Assembly: GCF_964642095.1 (NCBI RefSeq)
Contig: NZ_OZ209244.1
Span: 1,116,001 to 1,180,000 of the forward strand
DNA from: Fretibacterium fastidiosum
Lineage (GTDB): Bacteria > Synergistota > Synergistia > Synergistales > Aminobacteriaceae
DNA: 64,000 bases
Direction: 5' to 3'
Below the pieces are notes generated by a model. It was not told where the DNA came from. It did no database searches and worked only from the letters and a program-made list of their open reading frames with translations. Within the stretch, counting starts at the first letter, position 1; each line of letters begins with the position of its first letter. The position numbers were made by a program, and so were the translations under genes. This document shows, one piece after another, positions 42,274-51,286 of this stretch.

Positions 42274-43779
42274 TTGAAGAAGTTCGTCTCTGCAGTTCTG
42301 GCTTTTGCGCTGGCCCTGTCGCTCTGTGGCGCGGCCCTGGCGGCGAAGGATGAGCTGGTCGTCGCCGACCAGTACGACGCCACGACGCTGGACCCCATCA
42401 ACCACAACGACTACCCAACCTCGCGCGCCTGCGCCCAGATCTACGACACGTTGGTCATCCTGAACGACGACGGCATGCCGCAACCCTGCCTGGCGGAGAA
42501 GTGGGAGTTTCTGACGGACAAGGACTACAAGATGACCCTGCGCAAGGGCGTCAAGTTCCACAACGGCGACGAGATGAAGGCCGAGGACGTCAAGTTCTCC
42601 CTCGAGCGCGCCAACACGCCCCGTGGGGCTCAGATCCACGAGTACTCCCAGGACCTCGATAACGTCGAGATCGTGGACGACTACACGGTGATCCTGCACC
42701 TCAAGACCGCCAACACGCCCTTTTTCGCCTCCCTGTCTCACAGCTGGGGCAGCATCGTCAACAAGAAGGTCGTTGAGGCCGCAGGCGACGACTACGGCAT
42801 AGAGCCCGTGGGCACCGGCGCCTTCAAGTTCAAGGAGTGGGCCAAGGGCGACCACTACACCTTCGAGCGCTTCGACGACTACTGGGGGGAGAAGGCGAAG
42901 GTCAAGACGCTGACCGTGCGCGCTATCCCCGAACCGACGAACCGGACCATCGAGCTTGAGACGGGCGCCGTGGACATCTCCTACCCCATCAGCACGGTCG
43001 AGCTCTCCCGCGTCGAGGGGAATGACGAGCTGACCCTGCAGCGTATGCCCCTTTCCTCCACCACCTACATGGGCTTCAACACCACGAAGGCCCCCTTCAA
43101 CGACGCCCGCTTCCGCCAGGCCGTCTTCGCCGCTCTCGACACGGTGGGCATCCAGAAGGCCGTGTTCCGCGGGGTTGGCAAGACCCCCCGCAGCCTGATC
43201 CCGTCCTCCACGAAGTACTCGATCAACGACGAGCTCCCGGTGCATGAGCGGGACGTCGAGAAGGCCAAGGCCCTCTTCAAGGAGGCGGGCATCGACCCCG
43301 CAACGCTCTCCTTCACCATCCTCACCAACGAGCGCAAGGAGCGCGTGGACATGGCGCAGATCATTCAGTCTCAGCTTGCCGAGCTTGGCATCAAGACGGA
43401 CATCAAGCAGATGGAGTGGGGCTCCTACCTCGGCATCCTCCAGCAGAGGGCCCACGACGTGTTCCTGCTTGGCTGGGGCCTCTCCGTTCCCGATCCCAAC
43501 TACGCCGTGGCGGGCCTTCTGGCTACCGGTGCCGGCACGAACTACACGGGCTTCAGCAACAAGGAGCTGGACGAGCTCCTCGCCAAGGGGCGCAGCCTTC
43601 AGGACGGCGACGAGCGCAAGCAGGTCTATAAGGACATGCAGCTCTTCATCAACGAGCAGTGCCCGATGGTCTACCTGCACAACGACGAGGCGGTTGTGGG
43701 CGTCCGCAAGGCCGTGAAGGGCTTCAAGATCAACCCCTTCGAGGTCCACCGGTTCGCTCCGGCCTACTTCGAGGATTAA
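42274..43779 (+). CDS. Peptide ABC transporter substrate-binding protein (DppA/OppA family)
   Basis: Periplasmic peptide-binding protein of SBP family 5, 501 residues. Its signal peptide is at about 1-23 (cleaved after ALA; no lipobox cysteine, so it is soluble). TLDPINHNDYPTSRACAQIYDTL, LRKGVKFHNGDEMKAEDVKFSLERA and GTGAFKF are the family blocks. The start is TTG 42274 with AAGGAG 9 bases upstream; the frame runs further up but without signal-peptide character. It precedes permease and ATPase genes across a 226-base gap holding a terminator-like hairpin, so it is probably made in excess over them. Dipeptide versus oligopeptide preference cannot be read. Confidence 0.93.
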   Translation: MKKFVSAVLAFALALSLCGAALAAKDELVVADQYDATTLDPINHNDYPTSRACAQIYDTLVILNDDGMPQPCLAEKWEFLTDKDYKMTLRKGVKFHNGDEMKAEDVKFSLERANTPRGAQIHEYSQDLDNVEIVDDYTVILHLKTANTPFFASLSHSWGSIVNKKVVEAAGDDYGIEPVGTGAFKFKEWAKGDHYTFERFDDYWGEKAKVKTLTVRAIPEPTNRTIELETGAVDISYPISTVELSRVEGNDELTLQRMPLSSTTYMGFNTTKAPFNDARFRQAVFAALDTVGIQKAVFRGVGKTPRSLIPSSTKYSINDELPVHERDVEKAKALFKEAGIDPATLSFTILTNERKERVDMAQIIQSQLAELGIKTDIKQMEWGSYLGILQQRAHDVFLLGWGLSVPDPNYAVAGLLATGAGTNYTGFSNKELDELLAKGRSLQDGDERKQVYKDMQLFINEQCPMVYLHNDEAVVGVRKAVKGFKINPFEVHRFAPAYFED

Positions 43780-43803
43780 GAGGGAAAGCGCCTGAAGGAG
43801 TCC

Positions 43804-43828
43804 CCGGCCGCTTTCGTTCGCGGCCGGA
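43804..43828 (+). other. GC-rich hairpin after the binding-protein gene
   Basis: CCGGCCGC and GCGGCCGG pair across a short loop 24 bases after the stop codon, without a U-tract. It may stabilise the 3' end of the binding-protein mRNA. Confidence 0.45.
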
Positions 43829-43873
43829 GGCCCGTTCCTGAGACAGGCCCCCTGGGGCTGAACTCCTGAGGTC

Positions 43874-43916
43874 AACGGACGGCGGGGAGGGGAACTTCTC
43901 TGCCGTCCGTTCTTTG
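43874..43916 (+). terminator. Terminator/attenuator inside the peptide-importer operon
   Basis: AACGGACGGC and GCCGTCCGTT form a perfect 10-bp stem followed by TCTTT. It lies between the binding-protein gene and the permease genes, where partial termination would give more binding protein than transporter. Confidence 0.65.
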
Positions 43917-44005
43917 ACGCCCCGGCCCGGCCGGGGCAAAAATTTCACGTCTCCCTCTCTGCGCACTACCCCTGTAAACTCTAGGAAAGGAAGGATGATC
44001 CTTCG

Positions 44006-44932
44006 ATGCTGCGATACATCATTCGCCGTGTCCTGTTCCTTATCCCTGTCCTCCTGGGGGTCGCGTTCTGCGTCTTCACCCTGCTCTACCTGACGCCGGG
44101 CGACCCCGCGCGCATGGTCCTTGGCGACATGGCGACGGACGAGGCCATCAAGGAATTCAGGGACAAGGAGGGGTTGAACGACCCCTACCTGGTGCAGTTC
44201 GGAAATTACGTCTGGAAGGCGATCAATGGGGATATCGGCCGCTCCTACAGCTCGAGGCGCCCCGTCATGAAGGAGCTCCTGACGGCCTTCCCCTACACCC
44301 TGAAGCTCTCCGCCTTCGCCATGATCATCGCCATCCTCATCGGCATCCCCTGCGGCATCATCTCGGCGATCAAACAGTACTCGTGGTTTGACACCATCAC
44401 GATGATCTTCGCCATGGTGGGGCTCTCCATGCCGGTGTTCTGGCTGGGACTCCTGCTCATCCTGCTGTTCTCCGTCCACCTGCGCTGGCTGCCTTCGTCG
44501 GGCTTCTCCACCTTCAAGGCCATGATCCTGCCCTCCGTGGCGCTGGCCGCCCAGTCCATCTCCATGGTCACGCGCATGACGCGCTCCTCCATGCTGGAGG
44601 TCGTCCGGGCGGACTACATCCGGACGGCGCGGGCGAAGGGCCAGAAGGAGTCCATCGTCATTTGGGTGCACGCGTTGCGCAACGCGCTGATCCCTGTCGT
44701 GACGCTCTGCGGGCTTCAGTTCGGAAGCCTGCTGTCCGGCGCTATCCTGACGGAAACCGTCTTTGCCGTGCCGGGCGTGGGGCAGCTCATGATCCGCGCC
44801 ATCATGGCGCGCGACTACCCCATGGTGCAGGGCGGCGTGCTGTTCGTGGCCATCGCCTTCAGCATCGTGAACCTGCTGGTGGACCTTCTGTATGCCTATA
44901 TCGACCCGCGCATCAAGGCGGATCTCGTATAA
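44006..44932 (+). CDS. dppB: Peptide ABC transporter permease DppB-like
   Basis: Inner-membrane permease, 308 residues with six helices. The N-terminal block MLRYIIRRVLFLIPVLLGV and the GDPAR motif after helix 1 are typical of DppB/OppB. The cytoplasmic EAA loop reads DYIRTARAKGQKE before helix 5. GGAAGGATG lies just upstream of the ATG. The next permease follows after 12 bases. Confidence 0.94.
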   Translation: MLRYIIRRVLFLIPVLLGVAFCVFTLLYLTPGDPARMVLGDMATDEAIKEFRDKEGLNDPYLVQFGNYVWKAINGDIGRSYSSRRPVMKELLTAFPYTLKLSAFAMIIAILIGIPCGIISAIKQYSWFDTITMIFAMVGLSMPVFWLGLLLILLFSVHLRWLPSSGFSTFKAMILPSVALAAQSISMVTRMTRSSMLEVVRADYIRTARAKGQKESIVIWVHALRNALIPVVTLCGLQFGSLLSGAILTETVFAVPGVGQLMIRAIMARDYPMVQGGVLFVAIAFSIVNLLVDLLYAYIDPRIKADLV

Positions 44933-44944
44933 GGGGGGCTTGAG

Positions 44945-45844
44945 ATGAGCGATAAAAGCGAGACGAACGGCAGCGTCGTCCCCGAGCTGACGAAGCGCGT
45001 CCATCGCGGCCCCCTGGCGGAGGTCCTCTTTCGCCTGAGCAAGAGCCCCCTGGCCATGTTTGGGCTGGCCATCATCCTGCTCCTGGTCTTCTGCGCGATC
45101 TTCGCCGAAGTCATCTCCCCCTACAACCCCACGGCTCAGGACCTGTCACAGATGTTCAAGACGCCGAGCTCCGCGCACTGGCTGGGCACGGACGAGTTCG
45201 GCCGGGACATCCTGAGCCGCCTGATCTACGGCGCCCGCGTGTCCCTGCAGGTCGGATTCGTGGCCGTGGGCATCGCGCTGGTCCTGGGGGGCTTTTTGGG
45301 TGCCGTCTCCGGCTACTACGGCGGGAGGCTCGACAACGCCATCATGCGCGTCATGGACGTGCTGCTCTCCATCCCCCAGACGCTCCTGGCCATTGCCATC
45401 GTGGCGGCCCTGGGGCCGAGCCTGATGAACCTGATGATCGCCGTGGGCATCTCGGCGGTCCCCACCTACGCGCGCATCGTGCGCGGCTCCGTGCTCTCCA
45501 TCCGCAACATGGAGTTCATCGAGGCCGCGCGGGCCGTGGGCAGCCCGGACCTGCGCATCATCCTGAAGCACATCATCCCCAACAGCATGGCCCCCATCAT
45601 CGTGCAGTCCACCCTGGGCGTGGCGTCGGCCATCCTGAACGCCGCGGGGCTCTCCTTCATCGGCCTCGGCATCCAGCCGCCGAACCCGGAGTGGGGCGCG
45701 ATGCTGTCCGGCGGGCGCCAGTACATCCGCGACTTCCCCCACATGACGCTCTACCCCGGCCTGGCGATCATGTTCACAATCCTTGCGCTGAACTTCCTTG
45801 GTGACGGCCTGCGCGATGCGCTTGACCCGAAGCTGAAGCGCTGA
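44945..45844 (+). CDS. dppC: Peptide ABC transporter permease DppC-like
   Basis: Second permease of the peptide importer, 299 residues. An N-terminal cytoplasmic stretch precedes helix 1, then HWLGTDEFGRDILSRLIYGARVSL, the DppC/OppC hallmark, and an EAA loop EFIEAARAVGSPDLRI. AGGGGGG lies 4 bases before the ATG. It pairs with DppB to form the pore. Confidence 0.95.
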   Translation: MSDKSETNGSVVPELTKRVHRGPLAEVLFRLSKSPLAMFGLAIILLLVFCAIFAEVISPYNPTAQDLSQMFKTPSSAHWLGTDEFGRDILSRLIYGARVSLQVGFVAVGIALVLGGFLGAVSGYYGGRLDNAIMRVMDVLLSIPQTLLAIAIVAALGPSLMNLMIAVGISAVPTYARIVRGSVLSIRNMEFIEAARAVGSPDLRIILKHIIPNSMAPIIVQSTLGVASAILNAAGLSFIGLGIQPPNPEWGAMLSGGRQYIRDFPHMTLYPGLAIMFTILALNFLGDGLRDALDPKLKR

Positions 45845-45862
45845 CGGGGCGGAGGTGCGACT

Positions 45863-46879
45863 ATGACAACGACGAACGAGAAGAACGAACGGGACCTCAT
45901 GCTGGACGTCCGCGACCTCACCATCCACTACGAGACGGACAGCGGCGTGGTCCACGCGGTGGAGGGACTGAACCTGCAGCTGGGGCGCGGCGAGTCCCTC
46001 GGCTTCGTGGGCGAGACGGGCGCGGGCAAGACCACCACGGCGCTGGGCATCATGCGCCTGATCCCGAACCCGCCCGGAAGGATCAAGAGCGGCGAGATCC
46101 TGTTCGAGGGCGAGAACCTGCTGAGCAAGAGCGAGGCCGAGATGCGCCACATCCGCGGCGCGAAGATCGCCATGATCTTCCAGGACCCCATGACGAGCCT
46201 CAACCCCGTGATGACGGTGGACAAGCAGATCGCGGAGATGATCCGGCTGCACCGCCGGGTGAGCGAGGCTGAGGCCCTGTCCCAGGCCGGAGACATGCTG
46301 GAGCTGGTGGGGATCCGCCGGGAGCGCATGCACGACTACCCGCACCAGTTTTCGGGGGGCATGAAGCAGCGCGTGGTCATCGCCATCGCGCTGGCCTGCG
46401 ACCCGACGCTCCTGATCGCGGACGAGCCGACGACGGCGCTGGACGTGACGATTCAGGCCCAGGTGCTGGAGCTGATGAAGCAGCTGAAGCAGAAGTTCGC
46501 CGCCTCCATGATCCTCATCACCCACGACCTCGGCATCGTGGCGGACATCTGCGACAAGGTGGCCATCATGTACGCGGGCCGGGTGGTGGAGTACGCGGAC
46601 AAGCGCGCGCTCTACGCGACCCCGCTGCACCCCTACACCATCGGGCTCTTCAACTCCGTGCCGGACATCGACGAGGACATCGACGAGCTGCCCGTCATCC
46701 CCGGCCTGATGCCGGACCCCATGGCCCTGCCCACGGGCTGCACGTTCCACCCCCGCTGCTCCATGGCGGAGGAGAGCTGTTCCGCAGTCCGGCCGCAGAT
46801 GCAGGAGCTGGAGCCGGGGCACTTCGTGGCCTGCCCCGTGCGGGCCCGCATGATGGGCTGCCAGGCGGCAGGGAGGTGA
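45863..46879 (+). CDS. dppD: Peptide ABC transporter ATPase DppD-like
   Basis: First ATPase of the importer, 338 residues. Walker A is GETGAGKTT, the signature FSGGMKQRVVIAIAL, and Walker B LLIADEPTTALDV. The C-terminal oligopeptide/dipeptide domain carries CTFHPRCSMAEESC, a four-cysteine pattern that in DppD/OppD relatives binds an iron-sulfur cluster. GGAGG precedes the ATG. It is followed by dppF with only 5 bases between stop and start. Confidence 0.95.
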   Translation: MTTTNEKNERDLMLDVRDLTIHYETDSGVVHAVEGLNLQLGRGESLGFVGETGAGKTTTALGIMRLIPNPPGRIKSGEILFEGENLLSKSEAEMRHIRGAKIAMIFQDPMTSLNPVMTVDKQIAEMIRLHRRVSEAEALSQAGDMLELVGIRRERMHDYPHQFSGGMKQRVVIAIALACDPTLLIADEPTTALDVTIQAQVLELMKQLKQKFAASMILITHDLGIVADICDKVAIMYAGRVVEYADKRALYATPLHPYTIGLFNSVPDIDEDIDELPVIPGLMPDPMALPTGCTFHPRCSMAEESCSAVRPQMQELEPGHFVACPVRARMMGCQAAGR

Positions 46880-46884
46880 GAGCG

Positions 46885-47880
46885 ATGACGGACAACAACA
46901 AGCCTTACATCAAGGTGGAACACCTGAAGAAGTACTTCAGCACCAAGCGGGGGATGCTGCACGCGGTGGACGACGTGAGCTTCGAGATCCAGCGCGGCGA
47001 GACCCTGGGGCTGGTGGGGGAGTCCGGCTGCGGCAAGTCCACGCTGGGCCGCTGCCTCATCCGCCTTTTGGACAGCACCTCCGGCAGCGTCATGCTTCAG
47101 AACCCGGAGGACGGGAGCTGCATCGACGTGACGAAGGTGGACGCGGCCACGATGAAGGACCTGCGCAAGCGCGTGCAGATCGTCTTTCAGGACCCCTACT
47201 CCTGCCTGAACCCGCGCCTCTCCGTCTGGGAGCTCATCGCGGAGCCGCTGATGGTGAACCGCGTCTACAGCGACAAGGCCGCCATGCGCAAGCGCATCCG
47301 CGAGCTGATGAGCACGGTGGGGCTGGCGGAGAGGCTGGAGAACAGCTACCCCCACGAGCTGGACGGCGGCCGCCGTCAACGGATCGGCATCGCCCGCTCC
47401 CTGGCCCTGAACCCGGAGTTCATCGTGCTGGACGAGCCGGTGTCGGCCCTGGACGTCTGCATTCAGGCCCAGGTGCTGAACCTGCTGAACGAGCTGCAGA
47501 AGGAGTTCAACTACACCTACGTCTTCATCTCGCACAACCTGAGCGTGGTGAAGCACGTGTCGGACCGCATCGCCGTGATGTACCTGGGACAGATCGCGGA
47601 GCTTTCGGAGTACCGCGAGCTCTTCAAGAACCCGATGCACCCCTACACGCAGGCGCTGCTCTCCGCGATCCCCCTGGCGAAGCTGGACGTGAACCGCGAG
47701 CGCATCATCCTGGAGGGGGACGTGCCCAGCCCCATCGAGCCGCCGGACTCCTGCCGCTTCATGGGGCGCTGCCGCTACCGCCAGGACGTGTGCGCCAAGG
47801 GGACCCCGCCCCTGACGGAGTACGCGCCGGGGCACTTCGTGGCCTGCCATTTCGCCGGGAAACTGGCCGAGGGCCGTTGA
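46885..47880 (+). CDS. dppF: Peptide ABC transporter ATPase DppF-like
   Basis: Second ATPase, about 331 residues. Walker A is GESGCGKST, and Walker B with D-loop FIVLDEPVSALDV. The ABC signature reads LDGGRRQR instead of LSGGQxQ; the serine that normally touches ATP in the partner subunit is aspartate. I recall this variant in some clostridial OppF proteins, so it is probably functional. The C-terminal CRFMGRCRYRQDVC pattern matches the peptide-transporter domain. I start at ATG 46885 (GGGAGG 8 bases upstream) rather than the GTG at 46876. Confidence 0.93.
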   Translation: MTDNNKPYIKVEHLKKYFSTKRGMLHAVDDVSFEIQRGETLGLVGESGCGKSTLGRCLIRLLDSTSGSVMLQNPEDGSCIDVTKVDAATMKDLRKRVQIVFQDPYSCLNPRLSVWELIAEPLMVNRVYSDKAAMRKRIRELMSTVGLAERLENSYPHELDGGRRQRIGIARSLALNPEFIVLDEPVSALDVCIQAQVLNLLNELQKEFNYTYVFISHNLSVVKHVSDRIAVMYLGQIAELSEYRELFKNPMHPYTQALLSAIPLAKLDVNRERIILEGDVPSPIEPPDSCRFMGRCRYRQDVCAKGTPPLTEYAPGHFVACHFAGKLAEGR

Positions 47881-47948
47881 ACGTTCCCGATGGACCGAAA
47901 GCGGGCCGCAGCGACGCGGCCCGCCGCCTGTATGAGGAGGTTTCTCTC

Positions 47949-49181
47949 TTGTATTCTACGCTTGAACACTTTTTGAAGTACGTGACCTACGACACGCAGT
48001 CGAAGGAGGACTCCGGGGTCGTGCCCAGCACGCCGGGGCAGATGGTCCTGGCAAAGGAGATGGAGCGGGAGCTGCGGGAGCGGGGGCTGAAGGACGTGAC
48101 CCTGACGCCGAACGCCTACGTGACCGTCACGCTGCCGGGCAACGCGAAGGGGAAGGTGCCGGCCATCGGGTTCATCGCCCACATGGACACGGCGACGGAG
48201 GCGTCCGGAAAGGACGTCAAGGCCCGCGTCGTGAAGGGCTACGACGGCGGCGATGTCGTGCTGAACGAGGCCCTGAAGGTGGTCCTGTCGCCGCGGGACT
48301 TCCCCTTCATGAAGGACTACGTGGGGCAGGACCTGGTGGTGACGGATGGGACGACGCTCCTGGGGGCGGACAACAAGGCCGGCATGGCGGAGATCATGGG
48401 GGCCGTCGATTGGCTCCTGGAGCACCCGGAGTTCGAGCACGGGGACGTGAAGGTGGCCTTCACGCCGGACGAGGAAGTGGGGGAGCTGGCGAAGGGGCTG
48501 GACATCGAGAAGTTCGGCGCGGACTTCGCCTACACCCTGGACGGCGGCCCCATCGGCGAGCTGTGCTACGAGAACTTCAACGCGGCGGGAGCCGTGGTGA
48601 CGATCGAGGGCCGGGCGGTGCACCCCGGCACGGCAAAGGGGCTGATGCTGAACGCCATCATGATGGGGCACGAGCTCCTCTCCCTCTTCCCCGCCAGCGA
48701 GACGCCGGCGACGACGTCGGGGTACGAGGGCTTCTTCCACTGCACAAGCTTTGAGGGCACGACGGAGAAGGCCGTCCTGCGCTTCATCATCCGGGACCAC
48801 GACGCGAAGAAGTTCGAGGAGCGCAAGCGCTTCGTGGAGAGGGCCGTGAGCTGGCTGCGGGACAAGTACGGCGCGGAGAGGGTTCGGCTCGACCTGCACG
48901 ACCAGTACCGCAACATGGCGGACAAACTCGCGACGCGCATGGAGGTCGTGGACCTGGCCCTCGACGCGATGAAGGAGCTGGACGTCAAGACCTTCATCAT
49001 CCCCATGCGCGGCGGCACGGACGGCGCGGCGCTCTCCTGGCGCGGGCTTTTGACGCCGAACCTCTTCACCGGCGGCCACAACTACCACGGCCGCTTCGAG
49101 TTCATCCCCGTCCAGGTGATGGAGAAGGCCACGGCGATGGTGCTGAAGATCCTGGAGCTCAGCGTGAGGCGCGCGGGCTGA
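47949..49181 (+). CDS. pepT: Peptidase T (tripeptide aminopeptidase)
   Basis: Cytosolic zinc exopeptidase of the M20B family, 410 residues, releasing the N-terminal residue of tripeptides. H78 and D80 in HMDTA, GADNKAGMAE, and PDEEVG with the general-base glutamate supply the two-zinc site; HYNYHGRFEF-like sequence (GGHNYHGRFEF) is at the end. It begins with TTG, GAGGAGG 7 bases upstream. Lying directly behind a peptide importer on the same strand, it should digest the imported peptides, matching an amino-acid-fermenting life. Confidence 0.94.
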   Translation: MYSTLEHFLKYVTYDTQSKEDSGVVPSTPGQMVLAKEMERELRERGLKDVTLTPNAYVTVTLPGNAKGKVPAIGFIAHMDTATEASGKDVKARVVKGYDGGDVVLNEALKVVLSPRDFPFMKDYVGQDLVVTDGTTLLGADNKAGMAEIMGAVDWLLEHPEFEHGDVKVAFTPDEEVGELAKGLDIEKFGADFAYTLDGGPIGELCYENFNAAGAVVTIEGRAVHPGTAKGLMLNAIMMGHELLSLFPASETPATTSGYEGFFHCTSFEGTTEKAVLRFIIRDHDAKKFEERKRFVERAVSWLRDKYGAERVRLDLHDQYRNMADKLATRMEVVDLALDAMKELDVKTFIIPMRGGTDGAALSWRGLLTPNLFTGGHNYHGRFEFIPVQVMEKATAMVLKILELSVRRAG

Positions 49182-49204
49182 CGCGCTTTCGGCGGACGTA
49201 CTCA

Positions 49205-49231
49205 GGCCCTGCCCCGGCAGGGCCGTTTTTT
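49205..49231 (+). terminator. Terminator after pepT
   Basis: GGCCCTG and CAGGGCC close a 6-base loop and are followed by GTTTTTT. This is a classic intrinsic terminator 23 bases after the stop codon. Confidence 0.9.
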
Positions 49232-49290
49232 GTGCCGCGGCGTCGACTCGTTGACGATTTGCGTTTAGCGCGGCGATGCGGGGCCGTCTA

Positions 49291-49582
49291 ATACCAATTT
49301 GCGTCTAAAGGGCAAGAAAGGCCCCCCTGCAAGGGGGGCTGCCCCGAAGGGGAGGGGTGTTTTTCATAAGACGCGAGACGCGCCTGTCTGACATTCTCCG
49401 CCAACGCCTCCACAAGGCAATCCATTGCCTTGCTTCGGCACAGCCGACCGACCGCCGCAATCCTCCCGAAAGATCGGCTTGCGTGAGGCCGGTCGTCGTG
49501 TCGTCTGGCTGAACCCCTCCGCCGCCCTTGGCGACACCTCCCCTTTCAGGGGAGGCAATCCATATTAAACGCGAATTGGTAT
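49291..49582. mobile_element. MITE-like element with 18-bp terminal inverted repeats
   Basis: The left end ATACCAATTTGCGTCTAA (49291-49308) is the imperfect inverse of the right end TTAAACGCGAATTGGTAT (49565-49582), with two mismatches. The 292-bp interior has no credible gene. It contains GC-rich hairpins (CCCCCCTGCAAGGGGGG, CCTCCCCTTTCAGGGGAGG) and a second, shorter palindromic area. The left 65 bases and a right-hand module recur at 23946-24080. No target duplication is obvious. I infer a non-autonomous element mobilised by a transposase elsewhere; the family cannot be named. Confidence 0.75.
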
Positions 49583-49605
49583 GAGGTCCTGCCGCAGGGA
49601 AAGGG

Positions 49606-50352
49606 TTAGGGTTTTCGCCCCTCACACAACAGGACCACGGAACCCCCGAAAGGAAGGGAGATATTGGGTATCCAGAACGATTCTGCCGAGAAGATGGTGT
49701 ATAGCAATTCATTGAGTTTAAACGGAGGAACGCTCGTCTCGAGCTGGACGGTTCTTGCCCCGCCCATAAGACGTCCTGCAATGCGCGACACCGCCATGAA
49801 AGGGAACAATAAGGAGTTGATGTAGCCTGTGTATGAAACCGTATAACCCTGTTGCACGCAGAGGGCCCGAAGTTTGGGGCGCGTGTATCGGCGGTAGTGC
49901 CCCAGATCCCTGTCGTGGGGGCCGAACATCCATTGATAAGCGGGGACCGTCAGCAACAGCTTCCCATCAGGTCGTATGAGCTTTTTGAGGACGGACAGCG
50001 CTTCTCCGTCGTGCTCGATATGTTCTAGGACGTCAAAGAGGCAGACGAGGTCAAATTGCCTTCCCCGTACAGCCTCCAAACCATCGGGAAGCCAACCTTT
50101 TGCGATGGAAACGCCTGGAAGGGGAGGGATTACCTTGCGTGCGTAATCGTCAAGCTCGAGCCCCACGACGTTTCCAAAACGGGCAAGCATGGGCAAGTTA
50201 CTTCCCGTCCCGCAACCTATCTCAAGAATATCGCAGGGCTCTCCGGTAAAAACCCTTTTCTCGATAATCTTGTTCAATATCCTCCTCTTGCCCTTAAACC
50301 ACCAATGTGTGTCCTGAGTTTCCAGCATCTTTTCAAAGGCCCTGTGCTGCAT
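49606..50352 (-). CDS. Class I SAM-dependent methyltransferase
   Basis: 248-residue methyltransferase (Methyltransf_11/23 type). The SAM loop is DILEIGCGTGSN (residues about 41-52), then LFDVLEHIEHD and GKLLLTVPAYQWMFGPHD. The GPHDRDLGHYRRYT block is typical of methyltransferases in sugar or polyprenol clusters. The C-terminus has hydrophobic stretches that may touch the membrane. The gene is visibly richer in A/T than its neighbours, suggesting later arrival. It follows the glycosyltransferase gene by 4 bases, so both probably modify the same cell-surface glycan or lipid. Confidence 0.83.
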   Translation of the reverse strand: MQHRAFEKMLETQDTHWWFKGKRRILNKIIEKRVFTGEPCDILEIGCGTGSNLPMLARFGNVVGLELDDYARKVIPPLPGVSIAKGWLPDGLEAVRGRQFDLVCLFDVLEHIEHDGEALSVLKKLIRPDGKLLLTVPAYQWMFGPHDRDLGHYRRYTRPKLRALCVQQGYTVSYTGYINSLLFPFMAVSRIAGRLMGGARTVQLETSVPPFKLNELLYTIFSAESFWIPNISLPFGGSVVLLCEGRKP

Positions 50353-50356
50353 CCCC

Positions 50357-51286
50357 TTATCCTCCTTTTCTGCAATAGACCTCGCGCACCACGTAGACGG
50401 GCCTTTTCTTGCTCTCCATGTAGGCCCTGCCGAGGTACTCGCCCAGGATACCGATGCCCAGCAGCTGAAGACCTCCGAAGAAGAGGATCAGACAGAGCAG
50501 CGAGGCGTAACCCGGCACCTCGATTCCCCAGATCAGGGTCCGCAGGACGATGTAGAGGCCGTAAGCAAAGGCGCCGAACGCCGTGAGGCTTCCGAGGTAG
50601 AACCACACGGTCAGGGGGAAGGTGCTGAAGGAGGTGATGCCCTCGACGGCAAGCTTCCAAAGCCGCCAGCCGTTGAACTTCGTCTTACCGGCAGCGCGGG
50701 GCTTCCGGACGTAATCGACGATGCAGGTCTTGAACCCGACCCAGGCAAAGAGCCCCTTCATGAAGCGGTGCGTCTCCCGGAGGCCCCCCAGGGCGTCCAC
50801 CACCCTGCGGTCCATCAGCCGGAAGTCCCCCACGTTTTCGGGCAGCTCCGGTTGGGATATCCTGTTGTGAACCTTGTAGAACATTCGGGCGGTCACCCGC
50901 TTCAGCCATGAATCCGAGGAACGGTTGGAACGATGAGCCAGGACGACCTCGTACCCCTCGCGCCACTTTTCAAGCATGACGCCGATCAGCTCCGGCGGGT
51001 CCTGAAGGTCGGCGTCGATCGGCACCACCGCGTCGCCCGTAGAGTGATCCAGCGCCGCCGTCAGGGCGGCTTCCTTGCCGAAGTTTCGGGAGAGGTCAAC
51101 CACCTTGACGCGCTCATCCGCCTCCGCCTGTTCCCTGAGGAGGTCGAGCGTCCCGTCGCGGCTGCCGTCGTTGACGCAGACGATCTCGAAGTCCTGCCCG
51201 ATTCCTTCCATGACGGAGGTAATCCGTTCAAAGAACAGGGGAAGGACCGCCTCCTCGTTATAGCAGGGACAGAGGAGCGAGATCAT
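50357..51286 (-). CDS. GT2 glycosyltransferase, polyprenyl-phosphate type (GtrB/ArnC-like)
   Basis: 309-residue membrane glycosyltransferase of family 2. CPCYNEEAVLP at the start, VNDGSRDGT, and IDADLQDPPE with the metal-binding DAD define the catalytic domain. Two C-terminal membrane helices (about 232-256 and 267-290) match the GtrB/DPM1-like group, which loads a sugar onto undecaprenyl phosphate. The adjacent methyltransferase suggests a modified surface glycan; the sugar is unknown. The ATG at 51286 has no strong ribosome site. Confidence 0.88.
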   Translation of the reverse strand: MISLLCPCYNEEAVLPLFFERITSVMEGIGQDFEIVCVNDGSRDGTLDLLREQAEADERVKVVDLSRNFGKEAALTAALDHSTGDAVVPIDADLQDPPELIGVMLEKWREGYEVVLAHRSNRSSDSWLKRVTARMFYKVHNRISQPELPENVGDFRLMDRRVVDALGGLRETHRFMKGLFAWVGFKTCIVDYVRKPRAAGKTKFNGWRLWKLAVEGITSFSTFPLTVWFYLGSLTAFGAFAYGLYIVLRTLIWGIEVPGYASLLCLILFFGGLQLLGIGILGEYLGRAYMESKKRPVYVVREVYCRKGG

